DNA from: Antitrichia curtipendula
Taxonomy: Eukaryota > Streptophyta > Bryopsida > Hypnales > Leucodontaceae
Reading direction: 5' to 3'
DNA: 64,000 nt
Assembly: GCA_951230915.1 (NCBI GenBank)
Contig: OX579639.1
Location: 14,384,001-14,448,000 of the forward strand
The position numbers and the translations under genes are program-made. Numbering within the stretch: the first letter of the stretch is position 1; each line of letters begins with the position of its first letter. Under the pieces are notes generated by a model that saw only the letters and a program-made list of their open reading frames with translations, was not told the DNA's origin and made no database searches. Of the stretch, positions 22,366 to 34,187 are shown in pieces.

Positions 22366-25300
22366 ATGGCGGAGGAACGGACCACAAGTCGCACAACCCC
22401 GAGAGGAGGAGCCAAAGTCTTCGATGGCGCTCTCGTGGGGGCTGCAAGTGCTGCTGCCGCCCCTGTTGCTGCTCCTGTTGCTGCCCCTGTTGCTCCCCCT
22501 GTTGCTGCCCCTGTTGTTGCACCCCCGCAGGTTGAGCAGAAGCTTCCGGAGCAGGAGCCTGCGATCGAGTATTCGGTGGAGGAGCTTCTGGAGCAGCACC
22601 AGGAGTTGATTGACAGCATGCTCGATGAGGTCTGGATCGATGCGATTTTTTTCGGAAGGTTTTTGGATTTGGTGTGGTTTTAGGGTTTGGTGAGAATCAA
22701 TATCGGCGTTTTTTCTGGAGAATAGTAATCCCTGTGCTGTCCTCACCTCATTCGAGAATATTTGGAGAGACGTCACAATAGAGGTCGCTTGTTGTGGGGG
22801 ATGTGGCGAAATTTCGCCAGAAAAAAATACCGCTGGATCGGAGGGTAGGGTTAAAGGTTGGGGATACGATTGGCGTCGCTCTAAGGTCTTTAAGTGTAAG
22901 AATGTGACATCGGGAAACTCAGGTGCAGTGTACACAGGGGGAGGACGTTTCTATGAGGGACATTTTGCAGTGGAGGTTTCCGATTCTGCAGTAGTTGTTC
23001 CCATTTCAGGTTAGGAGGAGCGTTGGATTTTTAGGAGGAGAGGAGAGGTGTGGAGAAAGTTGCCAATCTGGAGAGACGAATTTGTATCATTGTGTTGTGT
23101 GAATTTCTGCTGTAGTTGTGGTGGTTAATGTTTGTGGAAGGGATTGTTAGTAATTCCCATTTTTTGTTTGAAGATTGGGGTTTATAGAGATTTATTTAAG
23201 TTGAGGTTTCGTCACTTGCTTATAAATAGAATTGAGTGCAGGGAATTTTGGACGAGCAGTTTAGTCAGCTTCAGATGTTGCAAGATGAGAGTACACCTGA
23301 TTTTGTGGAGGAGGTCGTGACTTTGTATTTTGAAGACTCGGATAAGCTGCTGGAGAATCTCACTGAATCTCTGTACGTGTTATATTTTTGACTTAGATTT
23401 GTTTCCATCGAATTTTGCTATTCTTTCTGATTTAGAATTTGGTCTTGGTGAGGTTGAGGACGTTTGGTCATATTACCTGCGGGTGAAGGTTGGGCTGTGT
23501 TCAAACGACAAGATTTGACATGGATTTCAAGACTGTGTCATGTGCTGGTTCACAATATAATCACTGAATCTTTTTAAAAACCTTTTGAGAATCGAGGAGC
23601 TGATTTTTGACCTTGTGATTTTAGCAGTTTTATATTAAGGATTATACGGAGATCTTTATTTATCCAAAAAAAATAGTTTTTTGAACTAATACATGAAATG
23701 TTTTGTTGACTGGGTCCAGTGAGTTTAGAAGTTTCCCCATTCATGGATTTTAAATCCATGAATCCTTGGTCCTTAAAGGGATGATTGGACTTTTGCAGAA
23801 AGACAGATCCTATAGATTACAAGGTTGTGGACGGGCATGTACATCAATTTAAAGGCAGCAGCTCCAGGTATGCGCACTGCAAGAGATTCTATGCTGCAGT
23901 ATTTTAGTCTTTGCAACTGATTCCCCTGCAACTGATACTGCATTATTCAATGTTGCTAGTAACCTCTTATTGCCCCAACTAGAAACAAAAGCCACTTTCA
24001 AAGTTAATAGTTGATTCCAAATCATATTTAACCCCTTAAAGGACGAAGGGGTGACCTTGGAAATCGTCCCTTTTCATTACCGTGTGAATCATTGACCTAA
24101 GAAATAGCAAAAGCACTCATTGGAAGTCAAAGAACTCTAGAAGACCTCCCCTTTTCACAACAAATTTCTGAAGATGAATAGTTGCACTTCTGTCCTACTA
24201 GGTTGATTCAACGTCCTCCTCGACGTTGAAGGGTTAAAGAATGTTAATGTTAAAGGACATTATTTCTTCTTTTAATTGATACATTTTGTTCCCTTCTTTG
24301 AAGCTTCTTAAACGATTCATTTCTACTCCTATAGATATAATATAGAGTTCACTTTGGAAGCATAATACTTGATTATAGTGTGCTTTTAATCAAATTTCAA
24401 TCATCCTAAACTGTAGGGTATAATTTCTTCTTTGATTGGTACATTGGAGCTGTCTATTTCATCAAAAAAATTTAAGTTTTAATTCTTTGTAGGTTTGCAT
24501 ATGCAGCTCAATATGTGTCATGTTAGATCATTTCCTGGCAGTCTTTCTATTGCTAGCGTGTCCAATTGAATAATCAATTACGGTCTCATTGCATTGCTCA
24601 GCCTCGCTCAAGTAGTTTGCTAACTTGTTGGCTTGGGTTTTACCTGGTGTGTCTCAGTGTTGGAGCTCAACGAATAAAGAAAGTGTGCATGAGTTTTCGG
24701 CCTTGTTGTGATAAGCAAGATAAGCAAGGGTAAGCGTCGTGTTGGTTTTGAGTATATTCTATGGAACACACTTTGTTGAGGTGCGACCTTGTCAAGGCGC
24801 TTACCTTCAATCTCATTTACATGTACGATGATGTGGTACAAACTTTCCTTCGCATTTTCGTTTCTCCTTGGGGTGGTTCCAAATACCTGGTTGAGACTAC
24901 TAATTGTTGCCGACTTCGCTTGATATTTTTATCTACAATACAATTTCTGGTGATTTACCACAATTTCATTTTGCAATACGGCTACATAATTGTAATTTCT
25001 ACCTATAGACTTGCAGTTTGTTGAATTCTGGCGATATTTAGCGGAGAGGAAATGACTTTGTATGTTGATGTTCTGTAGGTGTCTTGATCACCTAGTGAAG
25101 GTGAAAGAAGAATTCAACATTGTCCGAACTAAACTGGAAAAAATGCTGGAGGTCCGTACTTCTTTCCACCAAAACTTCTTTCCAATTGAGTTTTTTTTTC
25201 TGCGTGTTTGTATACCGAACAGCTTCGGTATATGTCGTTATTTTTTTCTGCGTGCTATTTTGGAATTGCAGTCGACATGGATGCTTTTCAACTACCGCGT

Positions 25301-25400
25301 TTGTTTGTTCTAACATGGTGGTGGTGTGCTTATTTGCTGCCTGCAGCTGGAGAAACAAATTATAGCTGCTGGAGGCCAACTTCCTTTCATGGATTGCTGA
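22366..25400 (+). CDS. Histidine-containing phosphotransfer protein, AHP type (6 exons, 220 aa)
   Basis: Exons 22366-22629, 23242-23372, 23799-23867, 24658-24729, 25079-25151 and 25347-25400 (stop included) join in phase (663 nt). The plant AHP signature is clear: [37 protein letters not shown], then [17 protein letters not shown], with H147 as the phospho-accepting histidine in the HQFKGSSSS motif. The C-terminal helices read [20 protein letters not shown] and end GGQLPFMDC. Role (family knowledge): carries phosphate from hybrid histidine kinases such as cytokinin receptors to nuclear response regulators, moving between cytoplasm and nucleus. Typical plant AHPs are ~150 aa; this one has ~80 extra N-terminal residues containing an A-A-P-V repeat tract (residues ~26-55), and no domain is recognised there. 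Intron 1 uses a weak donor (gag|gtctgg), but the joined frame matches the family exactly. Intron 3 contains element A2. Confidence 0.93.
22440..22530 (+). repeat. Coding microsatellite-like (CCTGTTGCTGCC)n tract in AHP exon 1
   Basis: Imperfect 12- to 15-nt repeats of the type GCTGCTCCTGTTGCTGCCCC encode the alternating AAPV run of the AHP N-terminal extension. The tract is GC-rich. It keeps several other frames open, which explains long overlapping ORFs on both strands here. Confidence 0.8.
24032..24233 (+). mobile_element. Element A2, 202 bp, intact, in AHP intron 3
   Basis: Termini CCCCTTAAAGGACGAAGG and the inverse of CCCTTCAACGTCGAGGAGG, flanked by TTAA at 24028-24031 and 24234-24237. 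It is the cleanest complete member of family A. Confidence 0.88.
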
Positions 25401-26097
25401 AACCAAATCAAAAGTGAAAATCAAATTAAAAATTGTAGTTGTTCGATTCTCGTGTGTACAGCCAGCGTCAATTTGCAGCAACGAGCATGAATTTGGTTTC
25501 CAGTTGCAAACTGGACCGTACTGTCGTCGTGACTAATGAGCTATTTGATTCCCTTGTGTTTGGAACTGAAGGTCCACCACTTATTAGAAGGTCCGATTTG
25601 AAGGGACTCCTGCACAAGTTGGTTTTGCAACCGTTTGGTGATCCGAGCCTTCCTCCATCACTTCACCTTCGTGTTAGTTTCATTAGTTTTTCAGACGGGA
25701 TTCCTGGCGTAGATAAAAAAATATTTTTCGTGACTCTTGATTGCAGGCCCTCCACTTTCTGGAAGTTCATGCCCGTGCACCCTCTCTATCTCTATTTTCA
25801 ATACCTCCGTTCTCATAGTGTTGATGGGTTGTCCTCAAGATTTTGATGGATTGTCCTCTCTTTACTGTGTTCTATTGTTTTTGTATAGATAGATGGTTAC
25901 GGGTGCCACAATTTCCATACTGGATGTCTCAAAACTATTAATTCCAATCTCTCGACTTTCTAACTTGGGTATTGGATGTCCTCTTGTTTTCGGCTCTGGT
26001 CTTAGTCGTCGCTTTTTTATTTGTTGCACTGAAGTCATGAACTTAGAGCATCATTTTCAAGCCATTTATCCCTTTTTATCATTTTCAAGTCTTAGAA
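25401..26097. other. AHP 3' flank, no gene seen
   Basis: Contains a 135-codon frame at 25439-25846 with no recognisable family and no splice partner. Probably 3' UTR and intergenic sequence. Confidence 0.4.
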
Positions 26098-26894
26098 CCC
26101 TAGATGCCAAAGGCCTTTTTTGAGCTTTTTGGAATTTGCTCTAAATTGAACAATAAGAGAACATTTTGATAAGTGTTATCAAATTTTTTTTAATTTTATT
26201 AATACAAATTCCAACTAGACATGTTAGAGATCACATGGGAAAAGAAAACACAACAATATCACTTATGGATTGAAACATTATAATGTTTGATCATGAGGGT
26301 GTTAAAATTGTGAAAGTGATTTGAAGTCTTTCAATTGTCTTTTTTATCTAAATTTGAGGTCATCGAAATCCCCCTAAATATGTTTAATTCCAATCATTTT
26401 ATGGCTTCTCAGAATCTACTCTACAATTTTTTTAAATGAATTTCTGATGTCATTTTTTCTCTAAAATCTAGTGCCTTCAAGGATCATTTCAAAGAGCCCT
26501 CAACATTAGATAATCAATATTTGCAATGGACATTGTTGTACAAAATCTTGAATAGAAAACTCATAATCAATCATTTTCAAAATCAGACTTTTGATGTTGA
26601 AACTAGACTTCAAAAGGGATTTGTCTTTAAAAACTACAGTTGAAAACAATAATTTAGTAAAAAATTGTTGAACTTCAACTACTAGAAAGCTATGACCAAA
26701 ACGACATGAAATCAATAGCTTTTTTTGTTGTTCTTGGCACTAGCATTTACAACTTGATTAATTTAACAAAATTTTGTAAAGATATCAAAAGATTTATATT
26801 GCTTAAGGCACTTCAAATTTTTTTTACCAAAGAAAAAAAATTCAAGAAAACTTACAAGTAAAAAATTTGTTATTTGTACGTGCACATATAAATT

Positions 26895-26975
26895 CAACTA
26901 TGGTGTATTGGTTGAAGATTACGGTTTGTAAAGGCGAAGTCTTGGGTTCAAATCCCAATTCTAACACATGTGCCA
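26895..26975 (+). mobile_element. tRNA-derived SINE-like segment
   Basis: An A-box-like TATGGTGTATTGGTTGAAGA followed ~35 bp later by a B-box-like GGGTTCAAATCCC. The spacing and B box suggest a Pol III promoter of a tRNA-derived SINE head; no cloverleaf was completed. A similar B-box-like GGTTTCAAACCCC lies on the minus strand near 31100. Confidence 0.45.
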
Positions 26976-27029
26976 ATGTGATGTGGCCGATGTAGTTGCT
27001 ATTGATGTGGAAATTCTTAATATTTTTGT

Positions 27030-27208
27030 TTTAAAAATTCCTTGTCTAAATCAACAAAATTGAACACCAAATTTCAATGTAATTTTGATTAGGACAACTT
27101 GACCAAAACATCACTTTTATTTTAAAAAATCCTTGTCTAAATCAACAAAATTGAACACCAAATTTTCAATGTAATTTTGATCGGGACAACTTGATCAAAA
27201 CAACACTT
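27030..27208. repeat. 89-bp tandem duplication
   Basis: Two near-identical copies (27030-27118, 27119-27208) sharing CCTTGTCTAAATCAACAAAA and GGACAACTTGA. The few differences suggest a recent event. Confidence 0.9.
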
Positions 27209-27403
27209 TTCGGTTCCGCTTCTATTGTTTTGGCTATGGTTAATTCAAAATTTAGTCAACAACAAAATTGGGTGCCTCGGGCATTTAGGGATTAACCTTG
27301 AGTCCATTTTTGAAATTTTCCACATATTTGCTTATATCTTTAAACAAATGCATTATCTATTTCAAGGCATTAAAATAGCCATAAAGAAAGATTGTCTTTT
27401 TAA

Positions 27404-27970
27404 TCCCTAAATGCCTAAGGCATCATATTCTGGTGTAGATCATACTTTAAAATTAAATAAAATCTACTGAATTTTTATTTTTATTATTATTTTTAAATCA
27501 AAATCCTTTAAAATTTTAAGTATTTAAAAATCTAATTTTGAAAAAATTATTTTGGTATTTTTATTTAAGATTTTGTCTATTGCAAATCTCAACTTTTTAA
27601 TGTAAGAGACTCTTGAAGATGAGCTTCAAATATACTTGGATCTTGAAGGAAAAAAAAATTTGGAAGTTCATTTGAAAAACTTGTAGAGTAGAATTTTAGA
27701 AGTCTTAAATTCATTTTTAGTTATATATATTGTGTCTTTTAACCTCATAGTTTTTTCATGACTTCAATTCTAGATTTGACATGTAAAATGAAGATTGAAA
27801 GACTTCAAGTATTTTATACAATTGTAGACTTTCACAATTTTAACACCCTCTTAATCAAATATTTTGGTCTTTCAATCCATAATTGATATTGTTTTGTTTT
27901 TTTCCTATGTGATTTATGTCATGTTTAGTTTGAATTTGTATTGGAAAGAGCCAAGAAAAGTCAAAAATAC
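27404..27970 (-). mobile_element. Element D3, inverted relative to D2
   Basis: Starts TCCCTAAATGCCTAAGGC after TTAA 27400-27403 and runs as the reverse complement of the D1/D2 interior (AACACCCTC, CTTTCAATCC). The far end is degenerate and its limit is approximate. D2 and D3 face each other across ~100 bp. Confidence 0.65.
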
Positions 27971-28545
27971 CTTAGTAGACTATCCAACTAAAAGAAACCG
28001 TTGTTTTAAGTGACATTCAATGTAACAACCCATGTTTTGTGTCAACAATAACATTCAAGGTATCATCAAGATATGTTAATTTTGACTCCATAATTGACAC
28101 AAGCAAGGTTAGTTTTGTCACAAATATTGCACCATGTATTTGATTGACCATCGATGATGTTCATATGAGTAGCACGTGCGTATGTGTGACGTCATGTGTG
28201 CTCTTGCACACCAAATAGTTTCTTTAGATAGTCTTGAAATAGTTACACGAGGGGTTCATTTGATGCCTTTATTATCCTTTATAGAAGCCAAAAAGTGACT
28301 TGTGAAAGATTTTAAATGAATATAACTAGACAATAAAAAATTACAATTCTTCATCTAATGTTTTTGGAGACTTCCTTGATAGCGTTTGCAATGGCTGTTA
28401 TTGTTGGTGGAAATCTTGTTACCAAGGTATTCTTGATACCTATAGAAAAAAAAATTGATTTAATCTATAGACCACAAAAGATTATTTTTCTAATGTCTAG
28501 GAATTTGACCTCAACCAAAAAATTGAAGTCAATGAAGTTTAGTTT
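27971..28545. other. Intergenic, no gene seen
   Basis: A stretch at ~27985-28075 resembles the interior of the CACTA-like element at 46.5 kb (TGTAACAACCCATGTTTT). Otherwise nothing was recognised. Confidence 0.4.
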
Positions 28546-28549
28546 TTAA

Positions 28550-29471
28550 CCCCTAAAGGACCGTTTGTCCCCTTGAGGGACAATTTGGGTCTGAGTAGGT
28601 TCCTATTGTCTCAATTTGTATTGAATGCGTTTGAAACTTTTTGAGGATGTACAATTTTGTGAGAGCTTCATAGATATATAATTTTTACTTCAATTGGTGC
28701 CCAAAAAAAAAAGTTATGGCAAAATAAGCTAAAAATGGAGGTCGGCGGGCAACAAAAAAAATCACAAAAAGTTAAAATAAACTTTTTAAGAATTTTTTCT
28801 TAAAATTTTGTACTTTTGTCTACATTTGAAGCTTTGATTCATTCCATTTGGACTAATCATGAGAAAGTTATGGACAATTTTAGTTTTGGAGGCAATCTAA
28901 GCATTTTCTTGAAAAAATAAATTACTAGATTCATTTTTGAATGCAATTTTTACAATTTTCCAAAAACATTGTTAGACATGGTTAGGCTTGCTTCCTATAA
29001 CAATCTCATTGTTGGTATTATTGTATTTTAAATCCATCTTAGAACTATTAATGATTTAGTTTTTCTTTCAATCTCGAACCTACTTCTATTTAACAAATTT
29101 TTAATGAGTAAAAATCAAGTGTTTTCTTCTTGAAATTTTGTTTCTTAGACTCTCAACTCAACTATTCAACAAAAAGGCTTAGAAAATCACAATTGATAGT
29201 ACAAAAATTTCAGTTAAGAAGCTTTTAAGCCAAAAAATCTAGTCAAGCAAGTTGCAAAAAACTTGTTTTCTTCACTTGGGATGCAAATATCTTGAAATCT
29301 ATGCAGTCAAAGTTTCCAAAATTTCTTCGATACTTTTTAAAACTAGTCTAGTATAAGATCGTTCAATTAGATATGCAAAAAAAAACAATTTCTAAGGATT
29401 TTGCTCTTTTGCAATAGAAATGGCAATTTTGAATGTTTTTTGATGGAGAAAAGGCCTTGGTCTTTTAGGAA
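28550..29471 (+). mobile_element. Element B2, 922 bp, longest clean member of family B
   Basis: Left CCCCTAAAGGACCGTTTG, right the inverse of TCCTAAAAGACCAAGG, flanked by TTAA at 28546-28549 and 29472-29475. Confidence 0.87.
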
Positions 29472-29595
29472 TTAAACCCATTCAAATTTTTTTAAATAAT
29501 TCCTAAAAATTGACTATTTGATTGAAAATTGAAGTTGGGCCTATTACTACTATCTTTATATTTATAGAATGATGTGAAAGTTTGTTTAAATTATA

Positions 29596-29846
29596 TTCCC
29601 TCTGTCCCCAAATGATTGTCTACTTTGAATGTCATGTTTTTAAAAGTTGTTTTGAGTAGGTCCAAAAAATACTTCTATATGGCTAATTTTATTTAGATTG
29701 CAATGAACACATGCAATATTCTTCATTGATTCTAGTGATATAAAATTTGGAACCTTTCTTACTTATGTTTTTCACAATATGGTCAATGAAATTGGCTCAA
29801 AAAAAAATCAATCAAATTGTAGACAACTAATTTAGGATGGAGGGAG
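29596..29846 (+). mobile_element. Stowaway-like miniature element (251 bp)
   Basis: Inverted ends TTCCCTCTGTCCCCAAATGA and the inverse of CTCCCTCCATCCTAAATTAG, continuing as GTCTAC/GTAGAC, flanked by TA at 29594-29595 and 29847-29848. Confidence 0.88.
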
Positions 29847-29848
29847 TA

Positions 29849-31152
29849 ATATTTTTTCTTATAATTATACGCTTATGCTTTTGAGTAAACCAACTATACA
29901 GTTGGGGTCAATAATTTTACAAATTTTGTTCCTAGGCAAATTCAAAAAAGAGTTCATGAACTTCAGGGAGTTCTAACATACTCTAAAATGGATAGATTTC
30001 CAAATCAGAAATTGTGTTGGAATTGTTGTATTGGGGATTTCAGGGTTAAGAATTTGATTACATCATCATCATGCATTGTAATATGAAACTTAGAAGGATA
30101 ATTATGCCAATAAAGTTTTATGAATTTCAGATTTGAGTAGAGCCTCAAATTTTGAAGAGGAATGCATATTTTCATAGCAAATTATGTTGTGTGTTGTGTT
30201 TGTCCAAGTTGTAGTAAAAAAAATCCAAAAAAACCCTCAACCATTAATTAGATTGTTATAAAAATTAGATTCTTTAAACTAAACTTGTATGTTTTTCTAA
30301 TGCCGAGAAAAAAATGAGGGAAAAAATTCAAAATTAATACTTCATTTTAGTTTGTAAGGAGCTTTAGGGATTACACCTCATAGACAATACTCAAGAAAAT
30401 TATTGTACCCAGAAATTACTCCTCTATCATAGATTATGTGAACCCATGTGAGATTCTACTTTTAAATGGATGACCAAATATGATATATTGTCCCCAAAAT
30501 GCTATAGCACTTGAAGTTCCAAAGTCTTTTTTGTTAGTAAATGTTTAAAATTGTCATTTCTAGGTCTTTATAACATAGGTATCTTATAATCATGGAAAAT
30601 TTCTATAATATAGATACCTATAGCATAGGTGTACAGACTTGTATGCTCATGTGCTTATGATTCTAGGCTCGTGTAATAGCAACCTTGGATTTATATTTAG
30701 AACTTGAAATTTTTTATCGGTGGAAGTACGCTCAAAAGAACTTTGTATTGGTTCAAGAAAAATTTAATTTAAACAATGAAAAACACAAACAAACCGCAAA
30801 TTCCAGACTCAGGGTTGCTTCACACTACGGCAGAGGGTCGAGAGGCCGTCGATTTCCACCAATCAAATTGCAGGAATTCATTAATTCTTGAAATTTCGGC
30901 CACTCCATCCTTCACACTAGACGGCACAGTTGAGAGTCTGTCCCCCTCCAAACTGACATTTCTGGCAGAAAATTAACTACATGTTGACGGACTCTTGACC
31001 ATAGTTTGGGTCGAGCAAAAATGGAGACCCAAACTATGATTGAGAGTCCGTCAAATTTTTTTCTTTCTTTTGTTATTTGTTGTCATTGGGGTTTGAAACC
31101 TAGTCTCCACCATTACAATGGGGAATCTTTGCAATCAATGAACCTAGTTCCC
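29849..31152. other. Intergenic with a partial Harbinger-like repeat
   Basis: 30814-31055 contains GGTTGCTTCACACTACGG, related to the Harbinger-like terminus at 7666, and inverted ACCATAGTTTGGGTC/GACCCAAACTATG pieces. No gene is seen. Confidence 0.5.
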
Positions 31153-31156
31153 TTAA

Positions 31157-32101
31157 CCCCTAAAGGACCAAACACCGTTTTTTGACAACATAGCGTTTTG
31201 GGGCAGCTCACCACGAATGGAATTTTTCTTTTTTTTCTTTGAAATTTTCACACAAGATGTGCTCGAGGAGTAGCTTTAGAGCCCAACAATTTTCATAACT
31301 TTTGACCACATGGTTAAAAAGTTATGGTATGATATGTAGTTTTCATTGTTCGGCGGGCAGCTCGGGCAGCAAAAAAAACTTCTTTAAAAATCATTTTCTA
31401 GAGAAATAAAAATTTGAAATTGGTTCTCTAGATTTATGTGCACAAGGAAAGCTTTGAATCATTCCACTTTGATTTATGAGATGAAAGTTATGAGGAATTT
31501 TAGTTGTAGGTAGTTTGCGGGTAGTTATAAAATCTCTACTCTAAAATAAACTTTGAAGTCCTTTATTTAACTCAATTTTCAATATTTTTGGAAAAAAATA
31601 TAAACACAAGGTGTAGATTGTTTATTACAACATTACAATAGTTTGGATTGGCATTTTTCAATTCCATAATTAAATCCTTAACAATTTAGTGTTTTGAATC
31701 ATTCTCTACTTCATTCTACTTACTATTTTTTTCCTATATGTTGTACATTTCCAAATGATCTGAAATTTTCCAAGCATGTAGCTAACTTGCTTTGAAGAAT
31801 GAATCCAAAGAGTTACCACCATTTTGGACATTTTTTCATACAAATGTGACCATGTGAAGTGCAGCTGCCCGGTTTTTCGCAGGGACAAAAAAAGGGTTTT
31901 TGTCACTTCAAATGCTAATATTTTGCAATCTACACGGTGGAAATTTCTGAAATTTTTTCCACATCTTCTCAAACTAGTTTAATACAAGATCCTACGGTTA
32001 TATGTGTCCAAAAATGTTTTTTTTCCAAAATTTCGTACTTGTACTAGAAATGGCAGTTTGGGAGCGTTTTTTGTGAAAACATAGTCAAAAACCTTTAGGG
32101 G
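31157..32101 (+). mobile_element. Element C1, 945 bp
   Basis: Left CCCCTAAAGGACCAAACAC, right the inverse of CCCCTAAAGGTTTTTGAC, flanked by TTAA at 31153-31156 and 32102-32105. The right part shares TAGAAATGGCAGTTT with family B. Confidence 0.88.
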
Positions 32102-32269
32102 TTAACCTACTTCCCTTCAACGGCCAATGCCACCCTTCTATTCCATTTATCCCCTTCATATTCCTTGTTTGATGGTAAGAGCATGTGCTGTGATTTTTTT
32201 TCCAAGGCCATTTGGGACTCCTTTCTCATGTGTTTTTTTATCTTTTGCTTGAAAAAATTGACACACGAG

Positions 32270-32458
32270 TGAGGTTTGGACTTTGGGCTTGGCTTGTGGA
32301 GGCTTCAAACTATGGCCATTCAAGTTGAGAGGCCGTGCCCAAACTATGGTTGAGAGTTCAACGAAATGGGCTCTTTAATGGGCATTTCTTTGGACTCTCA
32401 CCCAAAATTTGGGCACGGACTCTCGACTTGGTCGGCTATAGTGTAAAGCGGTCCTCAA
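32270..32458. repeat. Harbinger-like repeat fragment with inverted pieces
   Basis: Ends with GGCTATAGTGTAAAGCGGTCC, the inverse of the Harbinger-like terminus seen at 7666. It contains inverted GAGAGGCCGTGCCCAAACT and TTTGGGCACGGACTCTC. The left limit is uncertain. Confidence 0.55.
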
Positions 32459-32740
32459 TCGGGAACGCTCTAATAAGCTTTTTAATAAAACACCCTCCCT
32501 CTTTAATGTTGTTCCGTTCATGTGGAGCATACATTTTGCAAGCGCCATGAAAGCATTCAATAACATCCCCCCCACCCATTGAATGCCATTGATTTCTGTG
32601 TCGCATACATGCTGAAAGACGCAAGTCATGCGACCATGCAAGGCATTTCAGTCAGTTCCATATAAGCTTATGTATGCCCCAACTTTAATGCCACACCAAT
32701 CATGTGTCCTGCAAAGGGCTACCTCTCTTCCAGGTTTCTA

Positions 32741-33084
32741 AGGTACTGGACTACAGGAGTCTTCATTTGTGTCAAAAAAAGGAAAAAAAAAAGGAAAAAT
32801 GAAGAAGAGGTACTGGAATCTGCACCTGGCTTTGAAGAGCTCATTGCATTTTCAGTAAATGTTTGTAGGAAGAAAAATGGAATTGGCATCTCGTTAACCC
32901 AAGTTGTTTCATATTTTTTGGCCCTTTGTGGAATTAGTTATGAATTTATGAAATTGAAACGCAGGGTGCACTAGAAACAACGACCTCTTGAAATGTACAC
33001 TATTGGTACATAGAAGAAAATGAAATATACCTTTGTGTTAGTGGTTGCTTTTAGAGCAAGGTTGCTTTTTAGAACACCCTACCT
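32741..33084 (+). mobile_element. T-family element T5 (~344 bp)
   Basis: Left end after TA (AGGTACTGG, degenerate), right end CACCCTACCT before TA 33085-33086. The interior matches T2 (AATGGAATTGGCATC, TTTGGAATTAG-like, TGGTACAT). Confidence 0.6.
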
Positions 33085-33543
33085 TATTTAATAAGCATCA
33101 ACATAGTTCCAGAATTTCCATTGCAACTATGGTGGGAATACCAATAATGGTGCCCTTTCATCTAATGGCAGAATAGTCGGTATTTTGAAACAAACAATAG
33201 CTACCTCTATTGTTGATTTGAAAAAGATTTAATTTCCGCACATGTGATTGGGTCACACTTGATTAGGAACAAGTTCCAAAGGTAGCTGTTTCAGGTAAAG
33301 CTATCATACAACAACATATCTAGATGAAGAATCCACATTTATATTGAATAAAATATTAATTCTCGAAGGAAAAATTCCTTTTGGGGGCATTCTTCCTCAT
33401 CCTTCTTTCCACATACACATTGAACTCAATTTCTTAAGGAACTCCCCAAATTCTACAAGCTGAAGTTTTTATTTTAATTGTTCATAGTATTCCTACCTTG
33501 AGTCCCTACTAGTAAAGGAGCCAACCCATTTCCAACTACTTAA

Positions 33544-34183
33544 CCCCTAAAGGATTGTTTTTTCCCTCATGAAACAATTTGGATCCAGGCAGGTTCCTAT
33601 AACCTCAATTTTTAGTGAAATTTTATGAATTTTTTTGAAGATGTGTGGTTTTTCAAGAGCTTTATGGATATATAAATTTTATTTCAATCGGTACTCGAGA
33701 TAAAAAGTAATGGCACAATAAGCCAAAATTGGAGATTGTCGGTCAGCACAAAAAAATCACAAAAAGTCAAAATAAAATTAAAATTTTTTTTCCTCCTAAA
33801 ACTATATATTTGTAATGAATAAAATGAAGTGTTTTTTTCTTGAATTTTTTTTCATAGATTCTCAACTCAAGTGTTCAACATAAAAACTTAGAAAATCAAA
33901 ATCAATAGTACAAAAAATTTAAGTTAAGGAGATTCAAAGCCAAAAAATCTAGTCAAGCAAGGTGCAAAAAAACTTGTTTTCTTCACTTTGGATGCAAATG
34001 TCTTGCAATCTATGTGGTCAAAGTTTCTGAAATTTCTTGTATACATTCTTCTACTATTCAATTATAAGATCCTACGGTTAGATATGCAAAAAAATACAAT
34101 TTTTAAAAGATTTTTGCTCTTTGCAATAGAAGTGGCAGTTTTGAGTGTGTTTTGATGGAGAAAAGACCTCGGTCCTTTCAAGG
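33544..34183 (+). mobile_element. Element B3, 640 bp
   Basis: Left CCCCTAAAGGATTG, right the inverse of CCTTGAAAGGACCGAGG, flanked by TTAA at 33540-33543 and 34184-34187. It is internally deleted relative to B2. Confidence 0.85.
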
Positions 34184-34187
34184 TTAA

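Larger units (their letters stand above)
26098..27291 (+). mobile_element. Element D2 (~1.19 kb)
   Basis: Left end CCCTAGATGCCAAAGGCC, right end the inverse of TCCCTAAATGCCCGAGG. Right flank TTAA 27292-27295; left flank degenerate (AGAA). The first ~600 bp match D1 (CTAGACATGTTAGA, TTTGATCATGAGGGTGTTAA). It carries a tRNA-like segment and a tandem duplication. Confidence 0.75.

Noticed and set aside
21887..22609. 240-codon plus-strand ORF overlapping AHP exon 1
   Set aside because: Different frame from the AHP model; open because of GC-rich repeats, with no recognisable domain. Treated as shadow and 5' UTR.
22153..22935. 260-codon antisense ORF with a [13 protein letters not shown] repeat
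   Set aside because: It is the reverse reading of the AHP Ala/Pro repeat; no splice or family support.
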